Part shown: positions 59,408 through 64,000 of the stretch, one piece after another
Layout: every line of letters begins with the position of its first letter
How positions within the stretch are numbered: position 1 is the first letter of the stretch
From: Verrucomicrobium sp. BvORR106
Lineage (GTDB): Bacteria; Verrucomicrobiota; Verrucomicrobiia; Verrucomicrobiales; Verrucomicrobiaceae
Assembly (NCBI RefSeq): GCF_000739655.1
Contig: NZ_BATR01000163.1
Location: 1 to 64,000 of the forward strand
DNA: 64,000 nt
Direction of reading: 5' to 3'
Program-made: the position numbers and the translations under genes
Notes under the pieces: generated by a model
What the model saw: the letters and a program-made list of their open reading frames with translations, nothing else
Databases searched by the model: none
Told to the model about the DNA's origin: nothing

Positions 59408-60583
59408 ATGCCAGCCCCCCTCCCCACCCTGTCCCCCGATGAATTGCGTCGCTACGCGCGGCATCTGAGTATCCCGGAGTTCGGCATTGATGCTCAGCGC
59501 CAGCTCAAGGCTGGTGGGGTGCTCTGCATTGGCGCAGGCGGGCTGGGCTCCCCCATTGCCATGTATCTGGCGGCGGCTGGCGTCGGTCGGATTGGCCTCG
59601 TAGACGCCGATGTGGTCGATGTGTCCAACCTCCAGCGGCAGATTCTGCACGGGACGGCAGATGTCGGACGGCCGAAGCTGGAGTCCGCCCGGGACCGGCT
59701 GCACCAGATCAACCCCCACGTGCAGATCGACCTTCACCGGACCGTCTTCACCAGCGAGAACGCGATGGCGATAGCGGCCGACTACGACGTGATCATCGAC
59801 GGCACGGACAACTTCCCCACCCGATACCTCAGCAATGACGTGGCCGTCTTTCTGAAGAAACCGAACGTGTACGGCTCCATCCTGCGGTTCGAGGGGCAGT
59901 GCAGTGTCTTTGCCCCACACCTGGGCGGCCCCTGCTATCGTTGCATGGCCCCACAGCCCCCCGCTCCCGGGCTGGTCCCCAGTTGCGCCGAAGGCGGCGT
60001 CCTCGGCGTGTTGCCAGGTCTGATCGGCACCATGCAGGCGACCGAGGCGATCAAGCTGATCACCGGCATCGGCCAGCCTCTCGTGGGCCGGCTGTTGCAT
60101 GTGGAGACCCTGAGCATGAAGTTCCGCACCTTCAACCTCAGGCGGGATCCCGAATGCCCGGTCTGCGGCGACCATCCGACCATCACTGAACCGATCGACT
60201 ACCAAGGCTTTTGCGGCCTGCCTTCCCAGAACCACCCCACCATGAGCTCCTCCTCCACCCCCGACGTGCCCGCCATCACTGTAAAGGATCTCCAGGCCAT
60301 GCAGGCCAACGGGGAAAACTTCTTCCTTCTGGATGTGCGTGAGCCCTATGAGTTCGAGATCGCCAGCATCCCCGGCTCCACCCTGATCCCTCTGGGACAA
60401 CTGGCCGACCGTCTGGGAGAAGTACCGCAGGATCAGAAGGTGGTGATCCACTGTCGCAGCGGCATGCGTAGCGCCAAGGCTCTGGGGCTGCTCCAACTGG
60501 AGGGGTACAAAGACCTCTGGAACGTGACAGGTGGCATCCTGGCCTGGAGTGACGAGATTGATCCCTCCGTGCCGACCTACTAA
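59408..60583 (+). CDS. moeB: MoeB/ThiF-type adenylyltransferase with C-terminal rhodanese domain
   Basis: This 391-residue protein combines two domains. The E1-like domain (about 1-265) has the nucleotide loop G-A-G-G-L-G-S-P (42-49), N-L-Q-R-Q (74-78), D-G-T-D-N-F (131-136), the conserved Cys in P-S-C-A-E-G-G-V-L-G (Cys193) and structural zinc cysteines C-Y-R-C (176, 179) and C-P-V-C (250, 253). The rhodanese domain (about 280-391) has the active Cys in H-C-R-S-G-M-R-S (Cys349). Such fusions adenylate the C-terminal Gly-Gly of MoaD- or ThiS-like carriers and hand on sulfur for molybdopterin or thiamine. No MoaD or ThiS gene is adjacent. Confidence 0.92.
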   Translation: MPAPLPTLSPDELRRYARHLSIPEFGIDAQRQLKAGGVLCIGAGGLGSPIAMYLAAAGVGRIGLVDADVVDVSNLQRQILHGTADVGRPKLESARDRLHQINPHVQIDLHRTVFTSENAMAIAADYDVIIDGTDNFPTRYLSNDVAVFLKKPNVYGSILRFEGQCSVFAPHLGGPCYRCMAPQPPAPGLVPSCAEGGVLGVLPGLIGTMQATEAIKLITGIGQPLVGRLLHVETLSMKFRTFNLRRDPECPVCGDHPTITEPIDYQGFCGLPSQNHPTMSSSSTPDVPAITVKDLQAMQANGENFFLLDVREPYEFEIASIPGSTLIPLGQLADRLGEVPQDQKVVIHCRSGMRSAKALGLLQLEGYKDLWNVTGGILAWSDEIDPSVPTY

Positions 60584-60869
60584 AGCCCTCTAGAAGGAAA
60601 GGCGCCCGACAAAGGGCCCCCTCTTGCCGATGCAGCCACAGGCTGTAGGGAGGATCGTGGCCGCGCCCGAAAGCGAAGTGGCTTCGTTGCCCCCTGCTTT
60701 TCCCACCGCCAAGGTCCAAACTTCGCGTCACACCCGGTTCATTGCGGTCATTCGATACCGTGCCTGGTAAAAGCTCGTGCGCTCCATCTGATGATTTTGT
60801 AACCTTTATCTACTCCAAACTTTCTTCGAGTTGAAGCAAGTGCGGCGCAATCTACCATCTGATTGAATC

Positions 60870-61535
60870 ATGCACGAAGTTCTCGCCCAAATTGAGAAGC
60901 TCGCCGTTGTCCCCACGATCGTCCTTTCAGACGTTTCACATTCCGTCCCCCTCGCGGAGGCACTGATCGATGGCGGTCTGCCCTGTGCCGAGGTCACCTT
61001 ACGCACCCCTGTGGCTCTGGAAGTGCTGCGCCGTATGGCCAGCATCAAAGAATCCTTCCTTCTGGGAGCGGGTACGGTCTTGAACATTGAGCAGGCAGAT
61101 GAAGCGATCGCTGCCGGAGCGAAGTACATCGTCTCTCCCGGCATGGATGAAGCACTCATCCGCCATTGCCAGTCCAAGAACGTGCCCATCATTCCCGGAG
61201 CCTGTACCCCCACGGAGGTCATGCTGGCGGCGAAGCTGGGGCTGGATTGTGTGAAGTTCTTCCCCAGCAGCGCCTATGGTGGCATCACGGTCATCAAGGC
61301 CCTGCATGGACCGTTTCCACAGATGCGCTTCCTCCCCACCGGTGGTGTCACCCGGGAGACGATGGGTGAATACCTCGGCTTCAAGCCGGTGATTGCCGTA
61401 GGCGGCACCTGGATGGTGCGGAAGGAGTGGCTCGCCAACGAGCGCTACGACATCGTCACGGACGCCTGCATCGTCACCCGCAGCACCATTGATCTCATCC
61501 GTCGCTCGAAGCCTCAGGAGGGCACTGACGAATGA
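60870..61535 (+). CDS. eda: KDPG/KHG aldolase (Eda)
   Basis: This 221-residue class I aldolase has the catalytic Glu in A-E-V-T-L-R-T (Glu41) and the Schiff-base Lys in V-K-F-F-P-S (Lys129), with G-A-G-T-V (67-71) and P-T-G-G-V (phosphate binding) between and after. It cleaves 2-keto-3-deoxy-6-phosphogluconate to pyruvate and glyceraldehyde-3-phosphate in the Entner-Doudoroff route and also handles keto-hydroxyglutarate. The next gene, nagB-like, serves amino-sugar breakdown, so the two may belong to a sugar-catabolic set. The ATG at 60870 fits family length. Confidence 0.95.
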   Translation: MHEVLAQIEKLAVVPTIVLSDVSHSVPLAEALIDGGLPCAEVTLRTPVALEVLRRMASIKESFLLGAGTVLNIEQADEAIAAGAKYIVSPGMDEALIRHCQSKNVPIIPGACTPTEVMLAAKLGLDCVKFFPSSAYGGITVIKALHGPFPQMRFLPTGGVTRETMGEYLGFKPVIAVGGTWMVRKEWLANERYDIVTDACIVTRSTIDLIRRSKPQEGTDE

Positions 61536-61647
61536 TCTCCAGGCTGCGCTGATCCCTCTGCTGCGATGAGAGTTCTCTTCATTCCGTAACACTCCCCTGC
61601 CCCGAGACATATCCTCCATTGCAGTCTGCTTTCCTCACCACACTACC

Positions 61648-63528
61648 ATGAACCGACGCTCCGCTGCTGAAGCCTACGAAAAAGTCCCCACCAGCATCTT
61701 TGAATCCTCATCGGCCGCAGCCGCCGCACTGGCCAAGGAAGTGCGCGAACTGATCGAAGCCCGCAACAAGGAGGGCAAGCCCGCCATTCTGGGTCTCGCC
61801 ACGGGGTCCACCCCGGTGCCCTTCTACCGCGAACTCATCCGCCTGCATCGTGAGGAAGGCCTCAGCTTCAAGAACGTCATCACCTTCAACCTGGACGAAT
61901 ACTACGGCCTGGGCTCCGACCACCCGGAGAGCTACTACCGCTTCATGTGTGATCAGCTCTTTGATCACATCGACATCCCGAAGGAGAACATCCACCTCCC
62001 CAGCGGCACGGTGCCCGGGGACCAGGTGTTCGAGCACTGCCGTCAGTACGAGGAAATGATCGATGCCGCCGGCGGCGTGGACTTCCAGATCCTGGGCATT
62101 GGCCGTACCGGTCACATCGGTTTCAACGAACCAGGGTCCTCCCGCGAATCACTGACCCGCCGCATCACGCTGGACCGCATCACCCGCCAGGACGCAGCAG
62201 CGGACTTCCGCGGGGAGGAGAACGTGCCCCGCTTTGCCATCACCATGGGGGTGGGCACCATTCTGCGGGCCAAGCAGATCGTCCTGATGGCCTGGGGTGA
62301 GAACAAGGCCGGCGTGGTCGCCCGCGCTGTGGAGGGTCCGGTGACGGATGCCGTCTCCGCCTCCTTCCTGCAGGATCACGAGACAGCCCGCTTCTTCATT
62401 GATCAGGCCGCCTCACGCGAGCTGACACGTATCAAGCTGCCTTGGCTGGTGGGTCCGGTGAAGTGGTCCCCCAGCGAGACCCGCCGCGCTGTCTGCTGGC
62501 TCTCCAGCACGTACAAGCGCCCCGTGCTGAAACTCACCGATGAGGACTACAATGAGCACGGTCTCTCTGACCTCCTCAGCGAGCAGGGCCCTGCCTACCA
62601 GCTCAACATCCGCATCTTCAATCAGCTCCAGCACACCATCTCGGGTTGGCCCGGTGGCAAGCCCAATGCGGACGACACTTTCCGCCCGGAACGCGCCAAG
62701 CCTTACCCGAAGCGCGCCCTCATTTTCAGCCCGGAACCGCAGGATGCCATTGTCAGCATCGGTGGCACCATCGACCGACTCATCGAGCAGGGCCACGATG
62801 TCTGCCTGGTGAGCATGACCAGTGGCAACCTGCGCGTGCCCGACAGCGAGGCGGACAAGTTCGCCAGCATTCTACAGGAACTCGCCATCGCCTCCTCCGA
62901 TGGATGGAGCGAGCAGACGGAGTATGCCCGGCACATCTTGCGACTCCTGGAGGAGAAGGGCCCCTTTGGCGAAGACCCGCCCGCCGTCCGCCAGCTAAAG
63001 AGTCTGATCTTGCGTGGTGAGCTGCGTGATGCCGCCCACGCCCTGGGCCTGCCGCCGGAAAAAGTGCAGTTCCTGAATCTGCCCTTCTACGAGTCTGGCC
63101 GCTATCGCCGGTTCAAGCCCACGCACGATGACACCGCGCAAATCGTGAACCTGTTGCGCGAGTTCAAGCCCCACCAGATCTATGCCACGGGGGATGCCGC
63201 AGATCCCTCCAGCGTGGCCGCTTTGTGCTACCGTGGTATCGAGGCTGCTCTGGCGGAACTCCAGAGCGAAGACTGGGCCGCCGCCTGCTCCATCTGGCTC
63301 TACCGCGGCAAGGAAAAGGCTCTCGAACCGTGGGAAATCGACATGGCCATGCCCATGAGCCCCAACCAGCTCGAGCGCAAAGCCCGCTCCCATACCCGGT
63401 ACCAATCGCTGACCACCATCGAGAAGGATGTGGTGCGCAGCAACCAGTCCACCGCGGAGCAGTACGACTCCCTTGGCCTCGCCAACTACGAAGCCATGGA
63501 GAGCTTCCAGCGCAGCCGTCGGGCATAG
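61648..63528 (+). CDS. nagB: Glucosamine-6-phosphate deaminase fused to a degenerate PIG-L-like domain
   Basis: This 626-residue fusion starts with a NagB domain (about 15-275): G-L-A-T-G-S-T-P (49-56), the catalytic Asp in F-N-L-D-E-Y (Asp83), and G-R-T-G-H-I-G-F-N-E-P (152-162; His156, Glu161). NagB turns glucosamine-6-phosphate into fructose-6-phosphate and ammonia. A long linker follows, and from about 355 a PIG-L/LmbE-like fold whose normal metal motif H-P-D-D is replaced: F-S-P-E-P-Q-D-A-I-V (360-369). The later His pair is also lost (G-D-A-A-D-P-S-S-V, 516-523). The second domain is therefore probably not a deacetylase. Two-domain NagB proteins are known in Bacteroidota and Verrucomicrobiota. 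A strong terminator follows at 63555-63589. Confidence 0.9.
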   Translation: MNRRSAAEAYEKVPTSIFESSSAAAAALAKEVRELIEARNKEGKPAILGLATGSTPVPFYRELIRLHREEGLSFKNVITFNLDEYYGLGSDHPESYYRFMCDQLFDHIDIPKENIHLPSGTVPGDQVFEHCRQYEEMIDAAGGVDFQILGIGRTGHIGFNEPGSSRESLTRRITLDRITRQDAAADFRGEENVPRFAITMGVGTILRAKQIVLMAWGENKAGVVARAVEGPVTDAVSASFLQDHETARFFIDQAASRELTRIKLPWLVGPVKWSPSETRRAVCWLSSTYKRPVLKLTDEDYNEHGLSDLLSEQGPAYQLNIRIFNQLQHTISGWPGGKPNADDTFRPERAKPYPKRALIFSPEPQDAIVSIGGTIDRLIEQGHDVCLVSMTSGNLRVPDSEADKFASILQELAIASSDGWSEQTEYARHILRLLEEKGPFGEDPPAVRQLKSLILRGELRDAAHALGLPPEKVQFLNLPFYESGRYRRFKPTHDDTAQIVNLLREFKPHQIYATGDAADPSSVAALCYRGIEAALAELQSEDWAAACSIWLYRGKEKALEPWEIDMAMPMSPNQLERKARSHTRYQSLTTIEKDVVRSNQSTAEQYDSLGLANYEAMESFQRSRRA

Positions 63529-63554
63529 CCTCCCTTCAGTCGCGAAATTCTTCA

Positions 63555-63589
63555 GGCCTCCTGACAACCCGTTGTCAGGAGGCCTTTTT
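63555..63589 (+). terminator. Rho-independent terminator after nagB
   Basis: GGCCTCCTGACAAC (63555-63568) pairs perfectly with GTTGTCAGGAGGCC (63571-63584), a 14-base stem with a CC loop, followed by TTTTT. It lies 26 bases after the nagB stop codon and is one of the strongest intrinsic terminators in the window. Confidence 0.92.
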
Positions 63590-63610
63590 ATGCTACCCCG
63601 ATTTGCGCCC

Positions 63611-63687
63611 CTCATTCCTCATTCCTCATTCCTCATTCCTCATTCCTCATTCCTCATTCCTCATTCCTCATTCCTCATTCCTCATTC
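63611..63687. repeat. Heptanucleotide tandem repeat (ATTCCTC)n
   Basis: Ten perfect copies of ATTCCTC occupy 63614-63683, with a partial CTC before and ATT after. The array lies between the nagB terminator and the tag start codon, ending about 16 bases before the ATG at 63703. Because seven is not a multiple of three and the array is non-coding, copy-number change would alter promoter spacing or leader length rather than a reading frame. Confidence 0.93.
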
Positions 63688-63702
63688 ATAATTCGCCCCC
63701 CC

Positions 63703-64000
63703 ATGTCCCGCTGCCCCTGGTGCCCTCCCGACGATCCACTTTATGTGGCCTATCATGATGAAGAGTGGGGCGTCCCCACGAAGGACGGTCATCACCTGTT
63801 TGAGATGATCAACTTGGAAGGAGCCCAGGCCGGTCTGAGCTGGCGGACCGTGCTGCACAAGCGCGAGGGATACCGCCGTGTGTTTGAGGACTTTGATCCC
63901 GCGAAGCTGAGCAAGTGGACGCAGAAGCAGATCGACCACGCCTTGCTGGATGCCGGCATCGTGCGCAACAAGCTCAAAGTCGCCGCCGTCGTACGCAACG
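63703..64000 (+). CDS. tag: DNA-3-methyladenine glycosylase I, 3' end outside window
   Basis: The first 99 residues are present. They contain the Tag signature: C-P-W-C (4-7), Y-H-D-E-E-W-G-V-P (17-25) and L-F-E-M-I-N-L-E-G-A-Q-A-G-L-S-W (33-48), which holds the base-recognition Glu and Trp. The enzyme removes 3-methyladenine from alkylated DNA. The full protein is usually about 190 residues, so about half lies beyond the window. The ATG at 63703 follows the heptanucleotide array directly, so the promoter or leader may include that array. Zinc ligands Cys4 and His18 are present; the C-terminal ligands are outside. Confidence 0.95.
   Translation, partial: MSRCPWCPPDDPLYVAYHDEEWGVPTKDGHHLFEMINLEGAQAGLSWRTVLHKREGYRRVFEDFDPAKLSKWTQKQIDHALLDAGIVRNKLKVAAVVRN

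Noticed and set aside
63611-63687. CRISPR-like or coding repeat
   Set aside because: Simple seven-base repeat without spacers and outside any gene.

Overview
The window is GC-rich chromosomal DNA that most resembles a member of the phylum Verrucomicrobiota, probably near Verrucomicrobium, Prosthecobacter or Roseimicrobium. This rests on gene content only: two giant autotransporter-associated beta-strand repeat proteins with PEP-CTERM tails, a PVC-type membrane-bound dehydrogenase/CxxCH haem protein, a SWIB-domain protein, an EboB-type TatD hydrolase, a fused NagB/PIG-L protein, and many short secreted proteins of the kind common in the Planctomycetes-Verrucomicrobia group. No rRNA, tRNA, CRISPR array, prophage or intact insertion sequence was found. 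The neighbourhood reads as ordinary chromosome with many lineage-specific envelope genes and several families of intergenic palindromic repeats.

Layout. 1-1287 (-) is the end-truncated gene of a polytopic membrane glycosyltransferase. 1853-7609 and 15090-20120 (+) are the two beta-strand repeat giants. Between them lie a REP-like inverted pair and a 17-19 bp tandem array (7679-8143), a membrane-anchored TolB/PKD/LamG protein (-), a DNA photolyase (+), a MITE-like repeat, an orphan DnaC/IstB-type ATPase (-), a small hypothetical protein and a GNAT acetyltransferase. 20359-25250 holds an AroE-like dehydrogenase, the PVC haem protein and an orphan PotA/FbpC-type ABC ATPase. 25345-29603 is a tandem pair of two-domain esterases (SGNH hydrolase plus alpha/beta hydrolase). 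29709-32601 carries a transglutaminase-like protease and three uncharacterised envelope proteins.

32745-41121 is the most interesting region. On the minus strand lie an acyl carrier protein, an FkbH-type HAD-IIIC protein, an MBOAT acyltransferase and, beyond prfC (RF3), two paralogous membrane-anchored SGNH-like proteins. The set parallels the Dlt logic (activating enzyme, carrier protein, MBOAT, SGNH partner), with FkbH in place of an adenylating ligase. I propose that it delivers a glyceryl or related acyl group to an extracytoplasmic polymer. That is inference.

41253-55999 is a run of mostly secreted or membrane proteins: a TPR lipoprotein, a neutral ceramidase-like hydrolase, a MepK/YcbK-like peptidase, a PGPGW protein, an SRPBCC protein, a Rnk/GreA-like factor, a PafA-like phosphatase, a PAP2 phosphatase, a SWIB protein, a VOC protein and a calcium-binding repeat protein. 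56147-58790 (-) has lpxI, an EboB-like hydrolase with a small partner, and a one-TM protein with a clear terminator. A visibly AT-rich gene-free stretch (58791-59220) precedes moeB with a rhodanese domain, eda, nagB-PIG-L and the start of tag.

How the genes may work together: many act on or decorate the cell surface (sorting-tagged adhesin-like giants, esterases, the acyl-transfer module, murein peptidase, LpxI for lipid A). Eda and NagB-PIG-L serve sugar-acid and amino-sugar catabolism. Photolyase and Tag are DNA repair genes. Strong Shine-Dalgarno sequences were rarely evident at the chosen starts, so starts rest mainly on signal peptides, family alignment and codon usage.
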